Below, one piece after another: positions 1 through 6,131 of a stretch of DNA of 16,844 bases; position 1 is the stretch's first letter; every line of letters begins with the position of its first letter. The stretch lies in the NCBI GenBank assembly GCA_900555605.1, contig USLW01000011.1:1-16844 (forward strand), in the 5' to 3' direction. Below the pieces are notes generated by a model. The model saw only the letters and a list, made by a program, of their open reading frames with translations. It did no database searches and was not told where the DNA came from. This DNA comes from an uncultured Clostridium sp. (GTDB taxonomy: Bacteria > Bacillota > Clostridia > UBA1212 > UBA1255). The position numbers and the translations under genes are program-made.

Positions 1-167
1 ACACCGGTGACCATGAGACCGCAGCCGACCATATCGACTCTCAGTACCTTGCCGGGTGCATATTTACGGGTGATGGCGCCGCCCAAGGCGAACATCATAG
101 GCTCGGTGCAGCCAAGTGCGGGGGATGCTTCCTTGTCCAGAAGCTCTCTGAATAAACTCTTGCTCAT
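1..167 (-). CDS. CyuA/YhaM-family [4Fe-4S] cysteine desulfidase / serine dehydratase-like protein, N-terminal part (runs off left edge)
   Basis: Only the first ~55 codons are inside the window; the gene continues beyond base 1. The N-terminus reads MSKSLFRELLDKE and then ASPALGCTEP near residues 14-23. The PALGCTEP block is the signature of the UPF0597 family, which includes E. coli CyuA (YhaM) and proteins annotated as serine dehydratase alpha-like. Its Cys is thought to help hold the iron-sulfur cluster. Members remove H2S or ammonia from L-cysteine or related amino acids in the cytoplasm. The ATG at 167-165 is preceded by an AAAGGAA ribosome site about 8 nt upstream. It follows the opine dehydrogenase stop by 60 nt on the same strand with no clear terminator between, so the two are probably co-transcribed. 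Inferred role: deaminating or desulfurating the amino acid released by the dehydrogenase. The family call is fairly firm; the substrate is unknown. Confidence 0.8.
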   Translation of the reverse strand, partial: MSKSLFRELLDKEASPALGCTEPMMFALGGAITRKYAPGKVLRVDMVGCGLMVTG

Positions 168-227
168 GTTTGCTGTTCCTTTCTTTTTTTAATTATCCGA
201 TATATCAGTTTATAAGTTTTTTTTTTA

Positions 228-1310
228 TCAGAACCTGCCGGTCTTCGCGTAGCGGCTGATCTCCTCGATGGTCTTGCCGGAAAGTCCGAGCTTTTCGGCG
301 GTGCGGCCGTTTACAAACCAGTCCGTATCGTGTGCAACACCGATGAGCGTTATCACCGCGTCCATGATCGGCGTCTCAATGCCGAGCTGGTCAGCGATGG
401 ATGCCCAGCAGACGAGGGCGATGGGAATGTCCTCGGTGAGATAGCGGTAGTTTATATCGTTCGGGCCAGCAATGGAGGTCAGCGCATGGCAGCCGTGTCC
501 CATGGCGTACATGGGCTCCCAGGAGTCGATGGTATCCACGCCGGCAAAATCCTCGAGTGCGTGGATCTTGTAGCCGAAGGCCTCACCGATCCTGAGCCTC
601 TCCTTGTTCAGAAGCACGTCGATCTTGAGTCCGGAGGGCTGGAAGCCGTGCTCATACAGGAAGAAGGTGAAATCGGGCTTCTCGATATTGCTCAGATTGA
701 CAAGGCAGGGACCGGGGTGTACCGTCGGGTTGACGAGACTCAGACCGCACTCCAGAACGTCCTCGAACTTGCCGGGGAACTCGTAAATGTCAGCGATGAT
801 CCGGTCGTAATATTTGTCCGCTGCCGACGCAGGGAAGAATGCGATCGGTGCCAGATGGCGCTCAAACATGCGAACCTTACCCGGCTCCACTCTTCTGGTG
901 CTGAACGGAGGTATCGTTGACTCTACGAAAACGGGACAGGTATCGTCGTCGCCCCAGACGTTTTTGTAGATGAGAGACGCCATGCAGCCGTTGAAGGTGA
1001 TAACGATCTGATCCGCAGTCGTATGTCCCTTGAGAAGCTTTGCGTATTCCTCGTGGCGATTGCCCGGTACGCATATGAAGATGTAGTCCGCGCCGCGGAC
1101 AGCCTCGTCGATGTCGGAGGTGACGACATCAATAGTCTCCTTTGCCTCGAATGCACCGGTGCATTCTATCTCGTGAGTTTCAGCAATGAAGCGTATACGA
1201 GAGAAAAGGTACTGCGGAGCAAACAGGCGAACCTCGTGCCCACGGGCCTTCATATCGACGGAGATCGTCTGAGCTATGTTACCCGTGCCTAAAACCGCTA
1301 TAGTTTTCAA
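228..1310 (-). CDS. NAD(P)-dependent opine (octopine/nopaline-family) dehydrogenase, TTG start
   Basis: A 360-aa cytoplasmic enzyme of the octopine/nopaline dehydrogenase family, which reversibly couples an amino acid and a 2-oxo acid into an N-(carboxyalkyl) amino acid. Residues 1-~185 form a Rossmann fold with GTGNIA at 8-13. The C-terminal helical domain carries NPTVHPGP at 194-201 and RYLTEDIP at 289-296. H198, R289 and D294 occupy the places of the catalytic His, Arg and Asp (H202, R292, D297) of Arthrobacter N-(1-D-carboxylethyl)-L-norvaline dehydrogenase; this placement is mine from motifs and spacing. The frame stays open for 71 more codons upstream, but I chose the TTG at 1310. AAGGAGA lies about 8 nt before it, the Rossmann strand begins at once (KTIAVLG), and the upstream stretch does not resemble this family. 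It probably works with the downstream CyuA-like lyase in opine breakdown; a biosynthetic role cannot be excluded. Confidence 0.88.
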   Translation of the reverse strand: MKTIAVLGTGNIAQTISVDMKARGHEVRLFAPQYLFSRIRFIAETHEIECTGAFEAKETIDVVTSDIDEAVRGADYIFICVPGNRHEEYAKLLKGHTTADQIVITFNGCMASLIYKNVWGDDDTCPVFVESTIPPFSTRRVEPGKVRMFERHLAPIAFFPASAADKYYDRIIADIYEFPGKFEDVLECGLSLVNPTVHPGPCLVNLSNIEKPDFTFFLYEHGFQPSGLKIDVLLNKERLRIGEAFGYKIHALEDFAGVDTIDSWEPMYAMGHGCHALTSIAGPNDINYRYLTEDIPIALVCWASIADQLGIETPIMDAVITLIGVAHDTDWFVNGRTAEKLGLSGKTIEEISRYAKTGRF

Positions 1311-1318
1311 GATATCAC

Positions 1319-1325
1319 TCTCCTT
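1319..1325 (-). promoter_or_regulatory. Ribosome binding site fixing the TTG start of the opine dehydrogenase
   Basis: AAGGAGA on the minus strand, about 8 nt before TTG at 1310. No comparable site serves the more upstream in-frame starts (ATG at 1523). Confidence 0.75.
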
Positions 1326-1337
1326 ATTATTTTTCAG

Positions 1338-1438
1338 ATACCGTCTGAAAGATTGACCGGCTGTCTGCTCCGGATCACTGCGGCGGAAGACGGGCAGGCT
1401 CTTGCCGAGGCAGGAAGGGGAGACCCGCAGACCGGTAT
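1338..1438 (-). promoter_or_regulatory. Structured leader RNA of the opine dehydrogenase with competing pairings
   Basis: Read on the minus strand, the segment 1438-1425 (AUACCGGUCUGCGG) has three possible downstream partners. CCGCAG at 1383-1378 gives 6 bp. GCAGACAGCCGGU at 1368-1356 gives 10 bp around a CAG bulge. CAGACGGUAU at 1347-1338 gives 10 bp around one bulged G. The partners are mutually exclusive, and the last ends about 13 nt before the ribosome site. This is an architecture seen in riboswitches and attenuators, but I do not recognise a known class. Confidence 0.4.
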
Positions 1439-1513
1439 TTCGTGTAAGCCGAGCAAAGGATAATGCAGCCAATATAGTGGACAAATTTCGACCGAATTCT
1501 CCTATGTGAGACC

Positions 1514-1542
1514 ATATTATCACTGTCTCTTGTTATTGTCAA
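1514..1542 (-). promoter_or_regulatory. Sigma-A promoter of the opine dehydrogenase operon
   Basis: On the minus strand, TTGACA (1542-1537), a 17-bp spacer and TAATAT (1519-1514). The predicted transcription start near 1507 gives a leader of about 200 nt. Confidence 0.8.
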
Positions 1543-1561
1543 CAGAAAATTTACTATATGA

Positions 1562-1603
1562 GAAAAATAATCTGTGCAATCTCAAATAAGAGATTACACA
1601 GAT
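1562..1603 (-). terminator. Terminator of the XRE-cupin regulator gene
   Basis: A 14-bp stem with one C-A mismatch (1570-1583 with 1590-1603) and a 6-nt loop. On the minus strand it is followed by TATTTTTC. It lies just past the regulator stop and separates it from the opine dehydrogenase promoter. Confidence 0.75.
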
Positions 1604-1638
1604 GTACTTTAAATATTAACCTGTTTAAGAAATGCGCC

Positions 1639-2187
1639 TCAGATCAGGAGAAAACAGACGAGAGCGTCGCTCTGACCGTTGTTGATGTAGCCGTGCTCCT
1701 CATGCGAATCAAAATCTATACCGCAGCCTGCCTCCATGTGATATGTGTTCGAGCCTATAACGACATCCAGCTCACCCTCGAAAACGATGCAGTATTCCTT
1801 TCTTGAGCTCTCATGGATAAACATGGACGGCTGGTAATGGTAGCCGGCGTTGAAGCGGCCGTAGAAGACCTGAATACCGTCAAGAGGGGAGAAGGGGAAG
1901 ATATTGTAGAGCTGAAAGCGTCCGTCGGTATCTATCAGGGGGGTCATTTCGGCGATGCTTTTTACGGCATATCCGCTTTCTGCATCACCTGAGAGCGCGT
2001 TGAGAGTTATCTTCAGACCGTTTGCTATCTTCCAGACGGTGGTGATGGTCGGCACGGATTCGCCTCTTTCTATCTTACTGATCATCGCCTTGCTGATACC
2101 GGTGAGCTCGGATACATCGCTCAGATTTAAGTTACGGCTGTCCCTTATTGCCTTCAGGCGTTCGCCAAGTGCGGAAAAATCATTCAT
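1639..2187 (-). CDS. XRE-family transcriptional regulator with C-terminal cupin domain
   Basis: A 182-aa DNA-binding regulator. Residues ~8-62 are an XRE/Cro helix-turn-helix (GERLKAIRDSRNLNLSDVSE, then GISKAMISKIERGESVPT). Residues ~100-182 are a small cupin barrel (EYCIVFEGELDVVIG, then GCGIDFDSHEEHGYINNG), the usual ligand-sensing part of this family. The start chosen is ATG at 2187, with AGAGGT about 6 nt upstream; the longer frame from 2256 has no ribosome site. XRE-cupin regulators commonly control adjacent amino-acid or amine catabolic genes. Here it sits between the opine dehydrogenase and the divergent transporter, so it probably controls both. It has its own promoter (2284-2312) and terminator (1562-1603). 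Confidence 0.88.
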   Translation of the reverse strand: MNDFSALGERLKAIRDSRNLNLSDVSELTGISKAMISKIERGESVPTITTVWKIANGLKITLNALSGDAESGYAVKSIAEMTPLIDTDGRFQLYNIFPFSPLDGIQVFYGRFNAGYHYQPSMFIHESSRKEYCIVFEGELDVVIGSNTYHMEAGCGIDFDSHEEHGYINNGQSDALVCFLLI

Positions 2188-2283
2188 TGGTATACCTCTT
2201 AAAGAATAGATGTGCTCTGACTGCGGCTGGATCGGCTGATCGCACTGCATTATCATATATGAACGTTATTTATTACTTTTTCC

Positions 2284-2312
2284 ATTATATTAGATTTCCG
2301 ATTTTTATGCAA
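2284..2312 (-). promoter_or_regulatory. Sigma-A promoter of the XRE-cupin regulator
   Basis: On the minus strand, TTGCAT (2312-2307), a 17-bp spacer and a perfect TATAAT (2289-2284). The leader to the ATG at 2187 is about 90 nt. Confidence 0.8.
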
Positions 2313-2410
2313 GCAGAATGTTTAATAAAAACTATCTAAAAAATGCGATCTGATACCGGCGTGATTTATAACAATTACAGATTTTTTCCTGAATTAAAAC
2401 GGTTTTTCTG

Positions 2411-2439
2411 TTGACAGAAGAAGACTAATAGTATATGAT
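2411..2439 (+). promoter_or_regulatory. Sigma-A promoter of the YkvI-like transporter
   Basis: TTGACA (2411-2416), a 17-bp spacer and TATGAT (2434-2439). The start is predicted near 2446. It is divergent from the regulator promoter about 100 bp away. Confidence 0.8.
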
Positions 2440-2460
2440 AGATTTATCAAGCCGAAATTA

Positions 2461-2474
2461 CACTATAGTGGACT
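2461..2474 (+). promoter_or_regulatory. Candidate operator near the transporter start, matching one at 1473-1482
   Basis: CACTATAGTG (2461-2470) is a perfect 10-bp palindrome, overlapped by TAGTGGACTA, a TAGT/ACTA inverted repeat. TATAGTGGAC (2464-2473) recurs exactly at 1473-1482 in the opine dehydrogenase leader; with the following bases (TAAT versus AAAT) the match is 13 of 14. Both copies lie about 18-34 nt downstream of the predicted transcription starts. Inferred target of the XRE-cupin protein. Confidence 0.45.
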
Positions 2475-2569
2475 AATCACTGAGTTCTCTTTTCAGTCAT
2501 TCATCTTCGCAGGGGCAAGCGGGGATGGAGCCGGTCTTCCTATTATTAATGATTGGAGAAGGAATTCTA

Positions 2570-3700
2570 ATGGAAAACAAAAAAATGCGCCCCGGTCTTC
2601 TTATAACCTTTGCAGGTGCTCTGCTGGCTTATCTCATAGGCTCGGGAACGGCGAGCGGACAGGAGTCCGTTCAGTATTTTTCGAGCTGGGGCTCCGTCGG
2701 CGGGACGATCACCGTGGCTGTTGTAAACTTCGTGGTCATGTTCTGCTGCTTTATGGCTTACACCTATGCCGGACGCCACGGAACGACAGACCTTGCCAGT
2801 GTGTGTGAATTCTATTGCGGAAAGGTCGTCGGCAAGATATTCACTGCTTTCGCATGGATATTTAATGCATGCTGCTTCTTCTTTATGATCTCCGGCTTCG
2901 GCAACACTCTTTTCCAGCAGTGGGGACTTCCGCTCTGGATAGGCTACGCCATTGCGATCGTGCTTGCAGTCGGAACTGCGGTGCTTGGTCTGCAGGGCAT
3001 CGTGAACATCATCGGCAAGATAGGTCCCGTGGTCGTGACCTTCCTCTTTATACTCGGCGTCATTTCAGCCTTTACGTATTTCCCCGGCATTTCCAACGGC
3101 GTCGAGCTGATCCGCTCCGGTGAGGTCAGCGTTCTTCAGGCGGGTGCAAACCCCGTGCTGGCGGGTCTCTCCTTCGGCGGATGCTCTATCCTCCTTGTTG
3201 CCGCATATATGTCGAGCATCGGCAAGGAGCTGAGCGGCTATAAGAAAAAATACCCCACCGTCATCTGCATCATCGGCGCAGCCGCCATCTCAGTGACCGT
3301 CGGCATCCTCGGCCTGTGCCATCTCGGAAACATTGCAGAGTCATCTCAGGCAGCCATCCCCAACCTCCTTATCGCAAATCAGGTCTTCGGCTCCGCTTCC
3401 GGCATCCTCGGCGCAGTCTTTGCCGTGATCATTCTCCTCTCGATCTACAGCACCTTCTGCCCCATGCTCTGGACCTGTGTTTCCACCTTTATTAAAGACG
3501 AGAAATCCGTAAAGTATAAGCTCGCCTGTATTCTTGCCGGCATCGGCGTGTTTATAGTGGATATGTTCATCCCCTACGCCACCCTTGTCAACATCATCAT
3601 GACCTACTGCGGCTATACCGGCGGCATCGTATTCCTCGTGCTCACCGTCAGATGGCTCATGGTGAGAAATCAGGACAAGAAAAAGATGGTGTCAGAGTAA
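2570..3700 (+). CDS. YkvI-family multi-spanning membrane transporter
   Basis: A 376-aa hydrophobic protein with about ten membrane segments. The N-terminal AYLIGSGTASGQESVQYFSS (residues ~20-39) matches the GSG-A-GQE block of the YkvI family (COG3949), relatives of the amino-acid/sodium-symporter superfamily. The small unwound-helix motif GSGTASGQE suggests substrate or ion binding, as in LeuT-fold carriers. ATG at 2570 is preceded by GGAGAAGGA; the earlier in-frame ATG at 2525 has no ribosome site. The gene has its own promoter and a strong terminator, so it is monocistronic. Divergent from the XRE-cupin gene and sharing a motif with the opine dehydrogenase leader, it is inferred to import the substrate of that pathway. 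No substrate is known for the family as far as I can recall. Confidence 0.85.
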   Translation: MENKKMRPGLLITFAGALLAYLIGSGTASGQESVQYFSSWGSVGGTITVAVVNFVVMFCCFMAYTYAGRHGTTDLASVCEFYCGKVVGKIFTAFAWIFNACCFFFMISGFGNTLFQQWGLPLWIGYAIAIVLAVGTAVLGLQGIVNIIGKIGPVVVTFLFILGVISAFTYFPGISNGVELIRSGEVSVLQAGANPVLAGLSFGGCSILLVAAYMSSIGKELSGYKKKYPTVICIIGAAAISVTVGILGLCHLGNIAESSQAAIPNLLIANQVFGSASGILGAVFAVIILLSIYSTFCPMLWTCVSTFIKDEKSVKYKLACILAGIGVFIVDMFIPYATLVNIIMTYCGYTGGIVFLVLTVRWLMVRNQDKKKMVSE

Positions 3701-3730
3701 GCTCCCGAACGCGACATCCTTTGTTTCAGA

Positions 3731-3763
3731 AAAGAGCTCATCCTTTCAGATGAGCTCTTTTTT
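3731..3763 (+). terminator. Rho-independent terminator of the transporter gene
   Basis: A perfect 12-bp stem, AAAGAGCTCATC (3731-3742) with GATGAGCTCTTT (3749-3760), a 6-nt loop and a T tract to 3763. Confidence 0.92.
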
Positions 3764-3864
3764 CCAGCTATCCTTTACAGTCCCCAGCCTTCCTCGCGTG
3801 ATCGGTGGATTGTGGCGTTACCCTGAGTGTTTAGACGAATGAGAGAGCAGCCCGCTGGTGTACT

Positions 3865-4054
3865 TTTGGGGCAAATACCCTGCCTCTACGCACCGTTTGG
3901 GGCAAATCAGGCAATTTTCTTGTTTTCAGGGCAAAAACGGCCCAAAATACTGTATAATCAGAGAAAACCGGCTTCGGAATGGCAATCATAGCCAGACTGG
4001 GGCCGGTTTTTTACGTTTTCGGACCAAAAATCTCGCGCACCTTTTGGGGCAAAT
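3865..4054 (+). repeat. Three direct copies of TTTGGGGCAAAT
   Basis: Identical 12-mers at 3865-3876, 3896-3907 and 4043-4054 in a gene-free region. The first two are 31 bp apart. They may be ends or binding sites of a lost mobile element; I do not recognise the element. Confidence 0.6.
3963..4013 (+). terminator. Branched terminator-like hairpin
   Basis: An outer stem, AAAACCGGC with GCCGGTTTT, encloses a small inner hairpin (TGGC, AATCATA, GCCA) and ends in a run of T. No intact gene precedes it. A TATAAT at 3953-3958 lies just upstream, so a short RNA could start and end here, but no good -35 is visible. Confidence 0.5.
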
Positions 4055-4085
4055 GCACGGAGCAAAGTAGTCGGAAAAAGTTAGC

Positions 4086-4134
4086 GGTGGGTGGATTTGA
4101 ACCAGAAAAGGTTCGACTCCTGTACCCTGCTCCA
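4086..4134 (+). other. tRNA 3'-end-like remnant, possible attachment-site scar
   Basis: GGTTCGACTCC (4110-4120) resembles a tRNA T-arm. It is followed by TGTACCCTGCTCCA, resembling an acceptor strand with CCA, and then by a terminator, the normal layout at the end of a tRNA gene. The T-stem is imperfect (AAAGG against CCTGT) and no 5' half is present. The neighbouring GGATTTGAACC reads as GGTTCAAATCC on the other strand, so fragments of two tRNA-like ends may abut. Not a functional tRNA. Confidence 0.3.
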
Positions 4135-4141
4135 CTAAAGG

Positions 4142-4178
4142 CCTCACTTTTGTCTACCACGATAAAAGTGAGGTTTTT
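4142..4178 (+). terminator. Rho-independent terminator after the tRNA-like remnant
   Basis: CCTCACTTTT (4142-4151) pairs with AAAAGTGAGG (4164-4173) around a 12-nt loop, followed by TTTTT. Confidence 0.75.
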
Positions 4179-4229
4179 GCAATATTTCATACAAAATGAG
4201 CGAAAATCAAGCAAAATACGGGTAATTCA

Positions 4230-4272
4230 GGGTCTCGGAGTGGTCAATTGGACTGCACCGAGGCCCTTTTTT
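4230..4272 (+). terminator. Terminator-like hairpin ahead of the recombinase remnant
   Basis: GGGTCTCGG (4230-4238) pairs with CCGAGGCCC (4258-4266), one G-U wobble, followed by six T. Its downstream flank (CGCTTTC, then AAAAATAGC) resembles the flank of the hairpin at 3963-4013, suggesting a degenerate duplication about 260 bp apart. Confidence 0.65.
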
Positions 4273-4308
4273 CGCTTTCAGAGCCGAAAAATAGCTAAAA
4301 ATGCTGGT

Positions 4309-4848
4309 TGGGGTTGCTGCAATAGGATAAACAATGATCGAGCAGTATGCGACAGTCATCATGTCAACGAAGATGTGTTAGAGGCAGCTTACCTCACCGC
4401 AATGCGAAGGCTCGTCGATAGCGCTGAAGAAGTAGTGGAGGCGGTGAGGGACGGCGCTGAGCTCGCATTGGAACCGGAAAACAAAGCAGCTATGGATAGG
4501 ATCGATGAAGAAACCATTTAGCTGCAAGAAGCCGCGCTCGCACTGCACAAAGCAAAGCAGCGGATGGAAATCGGGTCGGTAGAATATGCATCACGGGTCA
4601 AAGAGTACAGTGAGCGGATGAAGGAACTGGAGGCAGAGCGCAACGAGCTGCAAGGAACGGCAGCCAAATATGCTGAGGTCAGGCTGTGGCTCGATACATT
4701 CATAGAGCAAACGATGCAAAGTGATACGCTCACCACGGTTGATGGCACAACCATGAAAATGCTTGTGGACAGGATACACGTCAGGAACGACGGCGTTGTG
4801 GTAGAATTCAAATGCGGCGTGGCAATCGAGCAGGAATACGTGAAATGA
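4309..4848 (+). pseudogene. Large serine recombinase, C-terminal remnant with in-frame stop
   Basis: One continuous frame encodes a WGCCNRINNDRAVCDS zinc-ribbon half, then HHVNEDVLEAAY, a long charged coiled coil (about codons 45-130), and ends DGVVVEFKCGVAIEQEY. That ending is typical of site-specific large serine recombinases. The catalytic resolvase domain, the recombinase domain and the first Cys pair of the zinc ribbon are missing; upstream sequence is hairpins rather than coding. A TAG at 4519-4521 interrupts the frame (after EETI, before LQEAALAL), with homologous-looking sequence on both sides. Both defects mark it as a decayed gene that cannot recombine DNA by itself. It is probably the relic of an integrated element and may explain the tRNA-like fragment and repeats nearby. 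Confidence 0.82.
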
Positions 4849-4855
4849 GAAAACG

Positions 4856-4891
4856 AACCGCCGGTGGGAAAAGCACAACCCGCTGGCGGTT
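4856..4891 (+). terminator. Hairpin after the recombinase remnant
   Basis: AACCGCCGGTGGG (4856-4868) pairs with CCCGCTGGCGGTT (4879-4891) with two wobbles. It starts 8 nt past the recombinase stop. The T run is delayed (GCGTTTTT at about 4911-4918), so termination strength is uncertain. Confidence 0.55.
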
Positions 4892-4945
4892 ATCATTTTG
4901 GCGTTTTTCCATAGGTTTTCGTATCATTACGGTGCTCTTTCACAA

Positions 4946-4976
4946 AAAGCAGTCCGTCAGGATGGGCTGTTTTTTT
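4946..4976 (+). terminator. Rho-independent terminator
   Basis: AAAGCAGTCC (4946-4955) pairs with GGGCTGTTTT (4964-4973) with two wobbles and is embedded in a T tract. No intact gene reads into it. Confidence 0.55.
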
Positions 4977-5047
4977 ATAAAAAAGGAGACTTGAATTCCA
5001 GAGGGCACTTGGAAAGGTCCCGGCGGAAAAGCGGCATGCTGCTTATC

Positions 5048-5083
5048 TTATTGTACCTTATCGCAAGTTATTGCACCTAATCG
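5048..5083 (+). repeat. Tandem pair of 16-bp repeats
   Basis: TTATTGTACCTTATCG (5048-5063) and TTATTGCACCTAATCG (5068-5083) match at 14 of 16 positions, with a 20-bp period. Such paired repeats recall the multiple terminal repeats of IS21-like elements, but no transposase is present here. Confidence 0.5.
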
Positions 5084-5117
5084 ATTTTGGAAAAAAGACT
5101 TCAGCCCAGTGAAGCAA

Positions 5118-5160
5118 AAGGAGAAAATGAGGTAGGTCTTACATCTTAAGACCTACCTCA
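5118..5160 (-). terminator. Terminator of the AraC gene and the whole TRAP/kinase operon
   Basis: A perfect 14-bp stem, 5128-5141 with 5147-5160, and a 5-nt loop. On the minus strand it is followed by TTTTCTCCTTTT. It lies 37 nt beyond the AraC stop. Confidence 0.8.
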
Positions 5161-5197
5161 AATCTATCGTCTTCTCTACAATTTCATAGCTGAAAAA

Positions 5198-6085
5198 TCA
5201 GCTATGATTCCTGTCAAAATAACTTTTTCTGAACTTACTTGGAGATTCGCCAACTTCATTCTCAAAAATTTTGCTAAAATGAGATGCACTTTTGATCCCT
5301 ACCATTTCCGCAACTTCTGCAATGCTCATATCCGAACTCTGAAGAAGAGATTTTGCATAAAAAATACGCATGGATCTTATATATTGCACAATGTTAATAC
5401 CCATATATGTTTTGAAGTATCGGCTCAGGTAGGATGGATTTACCCAGAAACGTTCGGCTATAGAGGATAATGTTAAGCTACTGTTCTGATAATTTGAATT
5501 AATATATTCAAGTATATTTTTCAGCATGTAAGGGATATCTTTGAAAACGTCATTATATACTGCATTTCTAACTATCTCAGGATAAATACTGCCGCAATAT
5601 CGTCCGATTTCAAGAACTATCAGTTCAGAAATATCAGCAATAAAAACATCTTGAAAATTCTGCTTATTCTCACTCTCCGCCACTAGCATGTACATCATCT
5701 GTTCTAACCGTTCAAGATGCTTCCCGTGGAAATGAAGCACCGGCATCAAGAGATTTTTTTCGAAAAGGACAAGAGGATTCCAATTAATATCTCTATACTG
5801 TAAATAGTCAGAAAACTTTTCGGACATAACAATGGATATCAGCTTAAATTCCTCCGGTCCTTTTGGCTCTACCCTATGTGGCTGATTTGGTTTGATAACA
5901 AGTACATCACCTTTTGTTAGTGAATATGTAGTTTCTCCGAGACTTACGCAAAATTCTCCGGAAAAGTCCAGCATAAATTCATAATAAGAATGGCTTGACC
6001 AGGCTGCATTATATTTCCCGTTTATTGTTTCAATATATACGGAAAAGAACTCTGCTTTCTGTAAAAATGATTGCTGAACTTTCAT
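5198..6085 (-). CDS. AraC-family transcriptional regulator (cupin sensor plus AraC DNA-binding domain)
   Basis: A 295-aa regulator. The N-terminal half is an AraC-type cupin (HSYYEFMLDFSGEFCVS, then KGDVLVIKPNQPHRVEP at about 60-75). The last ~100 residues hold the double helix-turn-helix: LTLSSIAERFWVNPSYLSRY, then MSIAEVAEMVGIKSASHFSK and the closing FKKxxGxSPxxFR-type block, here FENEVGESPSKFRKS. The start chosen is ATG at 6085, with GGAG 11 nt upstream; a GTG at 6097 overlaps that ribosome site and is less likely. It is the last gene of the cluster, 46 nt after the TRAP large permease, and is followed by a strong terminator. It most likely senses the imported substrate or an intermediate and activates the operon; the ligand is unknown. 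Confidence 0.88.
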   Translation of the reverse strand: MKVQQSFLQKAEFFSVYIETINGKYNAAWSSHSYYEFMLDFSGEFCVSLGETTYSLTKGDVLVIKPNQPHRVEPKGPEEFKLISIVMSEKFSDYLQYRDINWNPLVLFEKNLLMPVLHFHGKHLERLEQMMYMLVAESENKQNFQDVFIADISELIVLEIGRYCGSIYPEIVRNAVYNDVFKDIPYMLKNILEYINSNYQNSSLTLSSIAERFWVNPSYLSRYFKTYMGINIVQYIRSMRIFYAKSLLQSSDMSIAEVAEMVGIKSASHFSKIFENEVGESPSKFRKSYFDRNHS

Positions 6086-6131
6086 TTCTATCTTCACTCC
6101 AAATCAGCATGCGGTTATCCCATCGGTTCTA

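Noticed and set aside
330..920. 196-aa plus-strand open frame
   Set aside because: It lies antisense inside the opine dehydrogenase, with no recognisable protein character; a shadow of the GC-rich gene.
1311..1523. 71-codon in-frame N-terminal extension of the opine dehydrogenase
   Set aside because: There is a strong ribosome site and TTG exactly where the Rossmann fold begins. The extension has no ribosome site, no family resemblance and strong RNA structure.
3858..4070. 70-aa plus-strand frame with LGQ/WGK repeats
   Set aside because: The apparent protein repeats come from the TTTGGGGCAAAT DNA repeats; no ribosome site, and the frame crosses a terminator hairpin.
4086..4134. Functional tRNA gene
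   Set aside because: Only a T-arm and acceptor-like 3' end are present, the T-stem has a mismatch, and no D-arm or anticodon arm can be found.
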